From CAVUUN01 sp964421755 (lineage in GTDB: Bacteria > Acidobacteriota > UBA6911 > RPQK01), in the NCBI GenBank assembly GCA_964421755.1, contig CAYQYP010000363.1, positions 1 to 5,776 on the forward strand: a stretch of DNA of 5,776 nucleotides, in the 5' to 3' direction. The notes under the pieces are model-generated. The model saw only the letters and a program-made list of their open reading frames with translations. It did not search any database and was not told where the DNA came from. The stretch's first letter is position 1, and each line of letters starts with the position of its first letter. A program made the translations under genes and the position numbers. Of the stretch, positions 1 through 5,588 are shown piece by piece.

Positions 1-911
1 GCCCCGGTGAACAGATCCCAGTAAAGCGGTCTGCGCACGTCCGCCGCGATCGAATGGCCGTGCTCGTTTGCCTTGAAGGAGATTGGGTGGTCCTCGTATA
101 TCGGCTCGCCGTCGATCACCGGCTTAACCGGCGTCCGGTCATAGTCAACTTTGGTGTCAGCATACCGGGGATTGAAGTTGGACTCGTGCCCGTTCTGTCG
201 CATATTGAAATCGAGCCAATCTTCGTTGTGGAACCACTGCGAGGACCCCTGCCCACCGGTCGGGTGTAGGGTCATCAGGTGGTTGCCTGCGTCTCCCTTG
301 CGGATGCCGCGAGCCATCGCCACGACGATCGCCCGATGCGCGTCGTTCTCAATGGGCCTGTCACCGCCCAGGATCCAGATGATCGCCCGGTCCTTGTAGC
401 GCCGGCCCAGCCACTCGCCGTATGCCTCGGCATTTTGCGGATTGAAGATCTCGGGTCCGACCCCCCACTTCTTGTTCCACTTGTCACCCCAGGTTGGCAG
501 CATCCCGATGAATAGACCCAGCTCTTCGGCTTTGCCGACAATCCAGTCCACGTGCTTGAAGTACTCTTCGTTCGGCTTCGTGGGATCGTTGCCTTCCAGC
601 GGCTTGTGTCCGTATGGATTCGCCGCGTTCAGACCATCGAGCTCGGCAAGTACGACCGCCTGGATGACCGTGAACTTCTTGTCGGCCCGATTCTTGAGAT
701 AGCGCTCCGCATCCTCGCGGTTCAGCCGGTGAAACAGCTCCCAGGCGGTGTCGCCCAGGTAGAAGAACGGCTGACCGTCCTCGAAAACCAGGAAATGCCG
801 GTTCTCCGAAACCTTCAGTCGTTTGGCCGGAGCCGCGAAAAGCGCCTGCCCGGAAAAAAGTGCAAGACCGATGATGAGAACGGTCCGGAATGACTTCTGT
901 CGTCTAAACAT
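1..911 (-). CDS. Secreted GH140-type (DUF4038, apiosidase-like) glycoside hydrolase, C-terminus cut by window edge
   Basis: The first 303 codons are present and the gene continues past the left edge. GH140 enzymes are (beta/alpha)8 glycosidases; the characterised member cleaves D-apiose linked to galacturonic acid in rhamnogalacturonan II. Residues 1-29 form a signal peptide: a basic MFRRQKSFR start, a hydrophobic TVLIIGLALFSG stretch, and small residues at about 26-29 for cleavage, so the enzyme is exported. The mature part reads like the family throughout: FFYLGDTAWELFHRLNRED, FTVIQAVVLAELDGLN, GLFIGMLPTWGDKWNKKWG, WILGGDRP and VKPVIDGEPIYEDHP. By family analogy the catalytic pair is probably Asp184 (GGD) and Glu269 (GEP). 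The start is the ATG before the signal peptide; an AGGGG lies about 11 bases upstream. It follows the transporter gene by 59 bases on the same strand and is probably co-transcribed with it. The family call is firm; the exact substrate is inference. Confidence 0.88.
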   Translation of the reverse strand, partial: MFRRQKSFRTVLIIGLALFSGQALFAAPAKRLKVSENRHFLVFEDGQPFFYLGDTAWELFHRLNREDAERYLKNRADKKFTVIQAVVLAELDGLNAANPYGHKPLEGNDPTKPNEEYFKHVDWIVGKAEELGLFIGMLPTWGDKWNKKWGVGPEIFNPQNAEAYGEWLGRRYKDRAIIWILGGDRPIENDAHRAIVVAMARGIRKGDAGNHLMTLHPTGGQGSSQWFHNEDWLDFNMRQNGHESNFNPRYADTKVDYDRTPVKPVIDGEPIYEDHPISFKANEHGHSIAADVRRPLYWDLFTG

Positions 912-970
912 TGATTCTTTATCCCCTTTTGCCTCTTTGTCCCTCTGTCCCTATGCCCCTTTGCCCCTTC
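912..970 (-). repeat. Purine-rich simple-sequence spacer between transporter and GH140 genes
   Basis: The whole spacer, read on the minus (coding) strand, is a degenerate run of purine blocks of the type AGGGGCA / AGGGACA / AGAGGCA. Its last block, AAGGGGA, may double as a weak ribosome binding site for the GH140 gene. No hairpin or other terminator is visible, which supports read-through from the transporter gene. Its function is unknown. Confidence 0.6.
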
Positions 971-2260
971 TTATGCGTCCCGTTCCTTGAACTCGCCGAG
1001 GGTCTTGGTGAACACGTACAACACAACTATGCCAAGGATCAGGTGGGCGGCAAGCGTGTACCAGACGTACTCCGGATGCCCCGTCTGCTGGAAATAGCCG
1101 GAGAGCTTGGTGTAGGTAACGCCGCTGGTCCCGCCACCGATCCCGACCGCCAGGAAATTCGATCCCATGTAGAGTCCAGCCTTCTCCTTCGGCGCGATCC
1201 AGGTGATGTACTCCTGGATTCGGGGAGAAGACACCATCTCCCCAATGGCAAAAAGGAAGATGCCCAGGAACACGAGAGCCGGTGTGGAGATGGCGGCGTA
1301 GCCCAGGACCAGAAACCCCAGCGCGGCGACAAAAAGCCCGAACAGAAATGCGGGGATGGCCCGAAATTTCTCTATGAAACCGGAAATCAGCACCTGGAAG
1401 ATCATGATGATGTAACCGGTGTGGGAGATCGTTTCGCCCAAGACCCGACGCGTCCCTGACTCATCGGCATGAGAGAAGAAGTTGGCGAAGCCAGCGCCGA
1501 AGACCGCGGCGATCGCCTGGTAGAGCCGAGCGGTGTCGATGTTCGTGTCAACGTAAAGAGCGCACAAATTGAAGAAGGCCCAGAATGGGAGCCAGAAGAC
1601 AAGCCCAAGCAACACCAGAAACAGAGCAAACTTCCCGTCCGAAAGAGCCACCCATATGTCGCTGAACTTCTGCCCGAGGGTTGCTCCTTCGATCTCGCGC
1701 TTCGGCTCCTTGTAAAAGAAGATCGTGATCAGCAGCATCACGACAATCGAGATCGCCGCTGCCAGGAAGGCATAGTTCCATGAGATGGCGCGCAGTTTGC
1801 CGGCGACAATCGGGCCAAACGATCCGCCGACGTTTACCATCGCGTAGAAGATCCCGAAACCCAGCGTCTTATTCGTCCGGTCGGTGACGGCACGAATAGT
1901 GCCTGAGATCAACGGTTTGAAGATTCCTGCGGCCAGGCCAATGCTGAGCATCGTCAGCGCTATGCCGGAGAACGATTTGGTCAGCATCAGCAGGAGAATC
2001 GACGGCAGGTACGCCAGGTAGGAGATGATTAGAACTTTCTTGAAGCCGTATTTGTCGGCAAAAGTCCCCGAGATAACCGGAATCGTATACGACAGCAGCA
2101 GAAAAATGCTTTGAACGACTCCGAGCTGAGCTCGCGAGTACCCCAGGTGCTGCATGTAGATGCCGAATCCGAAATAGATTCCGTAGTAAGCAAAGCGCTC
2201 CAGAACCTCGATCGTGTTCGCAATCCAGAAAACAGGCGGAAAAGCCGATCGTTTTTCCAT
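971..2260 (-). CDS. POT/PTR2-like MFS transporter
   Basis: This is an inner-membrane major facilitator superfamily transporter of 429 residues. Several proton-dependent oligopeptide transporter (POT/PTR2) hallmarks are visible. The ExxERFxYY motif of helix 1 is intact (Glu18-Val-Leu-Glu21-Arg-Phe-Ala-Tyr-Tyr26). The loop 2-3 motif is GTFADKYGFKK at 65-75. GIFKPLISG at 112-120 matches the family's G-x-F-K-P stretch. FYAMVNVGGSFG at 138-149 matches the FYxxxNxG signature. GEMVSSPRIQEYITWIAPKEKAGLYMG near 340-366 resembles the C-terminal Gly-Glu...Ser-Pro...Ala-Pro segment. At 429 residues it is shorter than most POTs (about 450-500), so it probably lacks the two extra central helices. The ATG has AAAGGGAG just upstream and ends at TAA. 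POT proteins carry di/tripeptides, and some relatives carry other small solutes. Because the next gene is a secreted glycosidase, a sugar-derived substrate is possible, but that is inference. Confidence 0.85.
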   Translation of the reverse strand: MEKRSAFPPVFWIANTIEVLERFAYYGIYFGFGIYMQHLGYSRAQLGVVQSIFLLLSYTIPVISGTFADKYGFKKVLIISYLAYLPSILLLMLTKSFSGIALTMLSIGLAAGIFKPLISGTIRAVTDRTNKTLGFGIFYAMVNVGGSFGPIVAGKLRAISWNYAFLAAAISIVVMLLITIFFYKEPKREIEGATLGQKFSDIWVALSDGKFALFLVLLGLVFWLPFWAFFNLCALYVDTNIDTARLYQAIAAVFGAGFANFFSHADESGTRRVLGETISHTGYIIMIFQVLISGFIEKFRAIPAFLFGLFVAALGFLVLGYAAISTPALVFLGIFLFAIGEMVSSPRIQEYITWIAPKEKAGLYMGSNFLAVGIGGGTSGVTYTKLSGYFQQTGHPEYVWYTLAAHLILGIVVLYVFTKTLGEFKERDA

Positions 2261-2264
2261 GGGA

Positions 2265-2272
2265 CTCCCTTT
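2265..2272 (-). promoter_or_regulatory. Ribosome binding site of the transporter gene
   Basis: On the minus strand AAAGGGAG lies 4 bases before the ATG at 2260. It supports this start, although the spacing is a little short. Confidence 0.55.
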
Positions 2273-2295
2273 AGACTGATAAACCTATCTTTTTG

Positions 2296-2324
2296 AGCAT
2301 AATCGCGGAGTTCGGGCGATACAA
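2296..2324 (-). promoter_or_regulatory. Possible sigma-70-type promoter for the transporter-GH140 pair
   Basis: On the minus strand TTGTAT (2324-2319) and TATGCT (2301-2296) are separated by exactly 17 bases, each matching 4 of 6 consensus positions. The predicted start would give a leader of about 30 bases before the transporter ATG. This is a sequence match only, and the sigma-factor consensus of this organism is unknown. Confidence 0.33.
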
Positions 2325-2333
2325 CCGGAAAAG

Positions 2334-2402
2334 GCAGACAAGAAGACAAGGAGACTGGGAGACAAGGAGACAAGGAGAGGGGAGAAGGAGACAAAGACAA
2401 AG
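2334..2402. repeat. GAGACAAG-type simple-sequence repeat
   Basis: The plus strand is a run of imperfect 7-9 base units such as GGAGACAAG, GGAGACTGG and AGACAAAG, almost pure purine apart from one C or CT per unit. Its complement translates to a Ser/Leu/Pro/Cys-rich nonsense string, which explains why gene finders may call small proteins here. It sits upstream of the transporter promoter candidate and joins directly to the hexamer repeat at 2405. Confidence 0.7.
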
Positions 2403-2404
2403 CC

Positions 2405-2452
2405 GATTACGATTACGACTACGATCACGATCACGAACGCGAGCGCGAGGAG
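2405..2452. repeat. Hexanucleotide repeat, eight GA-starting units
   Basis: Eight consecutive 6-base units can be read on the plus strand: GATTAC, GATTAC, GACTAC, GATCAC, GATCAC, GAACGC, GAGCGC and GAGGAG. The array drifts from AT-rich to GC-rich by single changes, as expected from stepwise duplication and mutation. It is followed at 2453 by ordinary-looking sequence. It contains no spacers, so it is not a CRISPR. Confidence 0.75.
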
Positions 2453-2478
2453 ACTGCCGGGAAAGGCTCCCATACAGG

Positions 2479-2493
2479 ACTCCGGCCCGGAGT
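2479..2493. promoter_or_regulatory. Perfect 15-base palindrome, possible operator
   Basis: ACTCCGG, a central C, then CCGGAGT form a perfect dyad. It is flanked by AGGAC (2476-2480) and its complement GTCCT (2501-2505). The size suits a dimeric regulator site, but no regulator gene lies in the window, so the function is speculative. Confidence 0.3.
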
Positions 2494-2530
2494 GGAAGCT
2501 GTCCTTTGTTCATATAAATCCTGAGTGGGC

Positions 2531-2543
2531 CATAAACTTTATG
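2531..2543. promoter_or_regulatory. Perfect 13-base AT-rich palindrome
   Basis: CATAAA, a central C, then TTTATG form a perfect dyad, with GGG before it and CCC after it at offset positions. It could be an operator half-site pair or chance; there is no second copy in the window. Confidence 0.22.
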
Positions 2544-2733
2544 AGTCCCGCATCTCCTCCGAGAACCCCTCATGGATGACCAGACAAGCGCTAAGTCTCG
2601 GTATGGCAATCGATAAGGTGACAAACGACGGATTGTTCAAAATTGGGCACGGCGATTGCTTTATATAAGACCAGAACGAGGGCAGCGGGTGATCCGAAGC
2701 GATCAAGACCTCCCCTCCGAACGGTTTAATAAA

Positions 2734-2774
2734 CGGTCAGGTGAAGATAAACCGGGACCAACTTCACCGGACCG
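2734..2774 (+). promoter_or_regulatory. Imperfect 13-bp hairpin upstream of the selenoprotein gene
   Basis: Bases 2734-2746 pair with 2762-2774 at 12 of 13 positions (one A-G mismatch at 2739/2769) around a 15-base loop. The right arm ends about 115 bases before the ATG at 2891. A T-rich tract starts about 30 bases downstream, too far for a standard intrinsic terminator. It may be a leader structure, an operator or a remnant element. Confidence 0.35.
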
Positions 2775-2890
2775 AAAGACCATTCGGATCTCCCGCCCAC
2801 CTCTTCTTTTTTTTTGCCCTTTTTTCAGACATATCTCGGCACCGACCCCAACCCGATAACCAGAACGACCAACTTAGCGAAGCGCTTGTC

Positions 2891-3454
2891 ATGACTTGGA
2901 TTCGCACTGTTTCTCGTCCTGAGGCGGACGACCGGCTCAGAGTCGCACTCGAAGCGCTGCATAAGCTGTATCCACCCGAATATGGCGTGCCCGGCGACAC
3001 GAGCGGCGAGTCGGAGAGTGTCGTCGCCTCGCATTCGCTGATTCCCGATGCCCTTTACCACGCGTTTGCGACATTCGGCGTGCTGATGTCTTCCGACCTG
3101 CCGCTCCAGCGTCGCCACCACGAGATGATCGCGACGGTGGTTTCGGCGGTCAACCGCTGCAAGTATTGACTGGAATCGCACGCAGAGTTTCTGCGTCAGG
3201 TGACACTGGACACTGAGCTTGTGAGGCAGCTCGAGGCCGACTATCGGAGTGCCCCGATTACGGCACCCGAGCGGATCATGCTCGACTACGCAGTCAAACT
3301 TACGAAGGACGCTACCGACGTGAGCCCCGATGACCACAGGGCGCTGCGAGCCGCGGGATTCGACGACCGGGCAATCCTGCAGATTACGTTGATCGCCGCC
3401 TGGTTCAATTACATCAACAAGGTCGCGGATGCGCTGGGCGTGGGGCGGGGGTAG
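2891..3454 (+). CDS. Carboxymuconolactone decarboxylase/AhpD-family selenoprotein (in-frame TGA read as selenocysteine)
   Basis: This is a 187-residue peroxidase-related member of the CMD/AhpD family, cytoplasmic thiol (here selenol) redox proteins that reduce peroxides. The frame is interrupted only by TGA at 3167-3169 and continues to TAG at 3452. Both halves read like one family protein: MTWIRTVSRPEADDRL at the start, ASHSLIPDALYHAFATFGVL, HHEMIATVVSAVNRCKY, then LESHAEFLRQV, APERIMLDYAVKLTKDAT and FDDRAILQITLIAAWFNYINKVADALGVGRG. The TGA is codon 93, where the second Cys of CxxC normally stands. Cys90, residue 93, His97 and Glu78 reproduce the spacing of Glu118, Cys130, Cys133 and His137 in M. 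tuberculosis AhpD, so selenocysteine would replace the peroxidatic Cys. A hairpin follows at once. The start is chosen by family likeness; the ribosome site is weak, and the upstream GTG at 2741 only adds a low-complexity Phe-rich leader. The alternative is a nonsense mutation. The gene is convergent with the GH97 gene. Confidence 0.85.
3170..3199 (+). promoter_or_regulatory. Candidate bacterial SECIS element
   Basis: Directly after the in-frame TGA, ACGCAGA (3180-3186) pairs perfectly with TCTGCGT (3190-3196) around the loop GUU. The loop begins 17 bases after the TGA and its first base is G. Both fit the published bacterial SECIS model: a short stem-loop just downstream, the apical loop roughly 16-37 bases from UGA, and a G in the first loop positions. 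A lower stem is possible between CTG (3170-3172) and CAG (3197-3199), leaving a 7-base bulge. The element lies inside the coding sequence, as is usual in bacteria, and would bind SelB carrying selenocysteyl-tRNA. Confidence 0.75.
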
Positions 3455-3482
3455 GGGTAGACAACGCTCGCAATGATTCAGT

Positions 3483-3605
3483 CAACCGGGCCGAAAAGCG
3501 GCGGATTCTGAACAGCGAATCCGCCCTACGACTGAGTGCTTACGCATGGCGAGGGGTCGTAGGGCGGATTCGCTGTTCAGAATCCGCCGCTTTTCGGCCC
3601 GGTTG
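3483..3605. repeat. Perfect 50-bp inverted repeat with nested hairpins
   Basis: The arms 3483-3532 and 3556-3605 are exact reverse complements over 50 bases, with a 23-base spacer. Each arm is itself a hairpin: GGCGGATTC pairs with GAATCCGCC across 8 bases (3500-3508/3517-3525 and 3563-3571/3580-3588). It lies 28 bases after the selenoprotein stop and 11 bases after the GH97 stop, so both convergent transcripts run into it. It could act as a bidirectional transcription end, although no U-tract follows on either strand. The nested palindromes look like a REP/BIME or MITE-type dispersed element. No target-site duplication is obvious. Confidence 0.9.
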
Positions 3606-3616
3606 GCGAACTCTTG

Positions 3617-5572
3617 TTACTGCGCCGCCTTGCGAATTCGCGCCACCCAGCCGCCGCCGGGGGCCAGCTTGATCTCGGTCTTGCCGCTCACAGCCCGGCT
3701 GACTTTCTTGTAGTCGCCCGCCCAACGCTCGGCGTTAACACCGTCTTCCCAGATGTCGGCGGTGAACGAGCCGGCGCCCAGAAATCCGAGATCAACCACG
3801 AGGGTGCGCGGGTTCCAATCGGTCATCGCGCCGACATACCAGTCCTGTCCTTTGCGCCTGGCAATGACGACAAAATCTGCGATTTTGCCATCCAGGACCC
3901 TGGTCTCGTCCCAGACGGTCGGGACCTTCGACAGCAGGTCCATCACCTGCGGCTCCCGACGGTAGTTCGACGGCGTGTCGGACAGCATTTGTACGGGGCT
4001 TTCGTAGACGACGTACATGGCCAACTGGTGACAGCGCGTCCCCTGGCTCATCGGCCTCTCGAAGATCGAGCGAAAATCGCGTTTTTGTGCGTTGACCATC
4101 GCGCCCGGCGTGAAATCCATTCCCCCGGCGAGCATCCGTGTGAACGGGATCGTAACGTCGTGCTCCGGGGTGACCTGGTTGCTCCACTTGCTGTATTCGA
4201 GACCGACGACGCCCTCGCGGGTGATCACGTTCGGGTAGGTCCTCTGCAGCCCGGCCGGCTTGTAGGCACCATGAAAATCAACCAGCAGTTTGCGCCTGGC
4301 CGCTTCCTCGGCGATCTTCCAGTAGTAATTCACAATTTTCTGGTCGTCGCGGTCCATGAAGTCAACCTTGATTCCGGCGATCCCCCACTTCTGGAACATG
4401 TCCAAGGCCGGCTGCAATTGCTTATCAAGCGTCACCCAAACAACCCAGAGGATCACGCGGACGTTCTTCTGGCGCGCATGGGCCAGTATCTGGTCCATAT
4501 CGACCGCAGGTCTCATCTTCAAGAGGTCGGCTGGCTCAGACCAGCCCTCGTCGAGGATGACGTACTCCAAGCCGTACTCGGCCGCGAAATCAATGTAATG
4601 CTTGTAGGTCTCGGTGTTGACGCCAGAAACAAAGTCCACGCCGTAGATATTGTTAGCGTTCCACCAGTCCCAGGCGACCTTTCCCGGCTTAATCCAGCTC
4701 GTGTCCGATATCCGTGGAGGATCGGCCAGCCGGTAGACGAGGTCGCTTTGAATGAGCCCGCCGTCGGTATCCGACAGGATCATCAGGCGCCAGGGAAAAG
4801 CGCGCGTTCCCCTGGTGACGGCCAGGTAGTTGGTTCTCTCCGCTACGGTGACATGGCGGTCGGTCGTCTGGTTCTCTTTAGCCGGAAACGCGGCGAAGGC
4901 ACCTTCCAGGGAGTTGGGTCGGCTGGCCGATTTTTTCAGGAACATCCCCGGGTAATCCTCGAGCGCCGATTCGGAGATGCCGATTCGAATGCCCTGCTCG
5001 GCTTCCAGAACCAGGGGGAGGTAAACCATTTCAGGATCCTTCATCTGGCTGATCGGCTTGTACAGGTAGGGCTTCTCGAATGACATGATCATGTTATCGG
5101 TGATCGGGAGGTATCCCGGGAGGTCGCCGGCGAAGGCGAACGTCGCCTCCTCCTTCAGGACCTTGATCTGGCCGGGCAGGGCGGTGACAAACCGATACGC
5201 CATTCCGTCGTTGTACGCCCTGAAGGCCATTGACCAGTTACCTTCGAATTCCAGAGTCAGCTCGTTTCCCTGATCGACGATAACCGTCCGTTTCTCGAAA
5301 ACCGGCGGGGTGATCTTCTGGTCGATTCGCGCCGTCTTGGCGCCTTTGAGTTTCGGGGCCTGGCCCAGCACACCGGTTTCAAGGGTTAAAGAGATCGTTG
5401 AAGGAGCGACGATCACCACGCCGTTTCGCGTGACGCTGTAGGCGATCTTGTCTCCCACATCGACCTTGACCACCGTTTTGCCGTCAGGCGAAGTAACGGT
5501 GTGTGTTTGAGCAAGACCGATCCCCATGGCTGCCACAACCACAAACACAGCTACGATGTACTTGTTCTTCAC
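3617..5572 (-). CDS. Secreted GH97 family glycosidase, retaining alpha-galactosidase-like
   Basis: This 651-residue glycoside hydrolase of family 97 would release terminal alpha-linked galactose or glucose. It starts with GTG: an ideal AGGAGGG lies 3 bases upstream, and the start opens a signal peptide (KNKYIVAVFVVVAAMGIGLAQ, cleavage near residue 21-22). An ORF extension to 5710 would overlap the upstream gene and carry no signal peptide. The N-terminal beta-sandwich (about 25-290) opens with TSPDGKTVVKVDVGDKIAYSV. The TIM barrel (about 295-540) holds KVAWDWWNANNIYG (298-311), YVILDEGWSE (337-346), GIKVDFMDRDDQ (400-411), VITREGVVGLEY (449-460) and AGGMDFTPGAM (482-492). A C-terminal beta-sandwich ends in GGGWVARI. 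Asp404 in KVDFMD matches the nucleophile of retaining GH97 enzymes such as BtGH97b, which the inverting SusB type lacks. The acid/base is Glu459 or Glu453. Ends at TAA. Family is firm; substrate is inferred. Confidence 0.93.
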   Translation of the reverse strand: MKNKYIVAVFVVVAAMGIGLAQTHTVTSPDGKTVVKVDVGDKIAYSVTRNGVVIVAPSTISLTLETGVLGQAPKLKGAKTARIDQKITPPVFEKRTVIVDQGNELTLEFEGNWSMAFRAYNDGMAYRFVTALPGQIKVLKEEATFAFAGDLPGYLPITDNMIMSFEKPYLYKPISQMKDPEMVYLPLVLEAEQGIRIGISESALEDYPGMFLKKSASRPNSLEGAFAAFPAKENQTTDRHVTVAERTNYLAVTRGTRAFPWRLMILSDTDGGLIQSDLVYRLADPPRISDTSWIKPGKVAWDWWNANNIYGVDFVSGVNTETYKHYIDFAAEYGLEYVILDEGWSEPADLLKMRPAVDMDQILAHARQKNVRVILWVVWVTLDKQLQPALDMFQKWGIAGIKVDFMDRDDQKIVNYYWKIAEEAARRKLLVDFHGAYKPAGLQRTYPNVITREGVVGLEYSKWSNQVTPEHDVTIPFTRMLAGGMDFTPGAMVNAQKRDFRSIFERPMSQGTRCHQLAMYVVYESPVQMLSDTPSNYRREPQVMDLLSKVPTVWDETRVLDGKIADFVVIARRKGQDWYVGAMTDWNPRTLVVDLGFLGAGSFTADIWEDGVNAERWAGDYKKVSRAVSGKTEIKLAPGGGWVARIRKAAQ

Positions 5573-5582
5573 GGTCCCTCCT
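5573..5582 (-). promoter_or_regulatory. Strong ribosome binding site deciding the GH97 GTG start
   Basis: AGGAGGG occupies 5582-5576 on the minus strand, followed by ACC and then GTG at 5572. This nearly perfect anti-16S match, together with the signal peptide that follows, outweighs the longer ATG-initiated frame from 5710. Confidence 0.8.
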
Positions 5583-5588
5583 GCCTTT

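Larger units (their letters stand above)
2453..2890. other. Intergenic region upstream of the selenoprotein gene, rich in dyads
   Basis: About 440 bases without a convincing gene. The open frames here have low-complexity or unrecognisable translations. What can be seen is a 15-base palindrome at 2479-2493, a 13-base palindrome at 2531-2543, a TTTATATAAG stretch near 2661-2670, the 11-base palindrome GTTTAATAAAC at 2724-2734, a long imperfect hairpin at 2734-2774, and a T-rich tract at 2803-2826. There is no clear -35/-10 pair at good spacing for the plus-strand gene, so its promoter is unresolved. Confidence 0.6.

Noticed and set aside
911..1459. A 182-codon plus-strand open frame.
   Set aside because: It runs antisense to the transporter gene and begins in the repetitive spacer; its start is a low-complexity Pro/Leu/Cys string.
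2334..2452. A possible CRISPR-like array.
   Set aside because: The units are 6-9 bases, directly adjacent and without spacers; no cas gene is in the window.
2271..2624. Several minus-strand and plus-strand small ORFs across the repeat region.
   Set aside because: Their translations are Ser/Leu/Pro/Cys or Arg-rich strings dictated by simple repeats, with no recognisable domain.
2640..2672. TTGGGC with TATAAG as a plus-strand promoter.
   Set aside because: The spacing is 15 bases and the -35 match is poor; it is also over 200 bases from the selenoprotein start, so I do not call it.
2772..2826. Hairpin CCGAA/TTCGG followed by a T-run as an intrinsic terminator.
   Set aside because: The stem is only 5 bp and about 20 bases separate it from the T-run; no upstream plus-strand gene needs a terminator.
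2741..2890. An upstream GTG start that would lengthen the selenoprotein by 50 residues.
   Set aside because: The added stretch contains a Phe run from a T-tract and no family-like residues, while MTWIRTV at 2891 matches the usual family N-terminus.
3167..3454. Reading the split gene as a pseudogene with a nonsense mutation.
   Set aside because: The interruption is exactly at the catalytic Cys, is a TGA, is followed by a SECIS-like hairpin, and the downstream half shows no decay. A genome-level check for sel genes is still needed.
3614..5083. A 489-codon open frame on the plus strand.
   Set aside because: It lies wholly antisense to the GH97 gene, whose domain motifs are clear. The translation resembles no family and is a codon-bias shadow.
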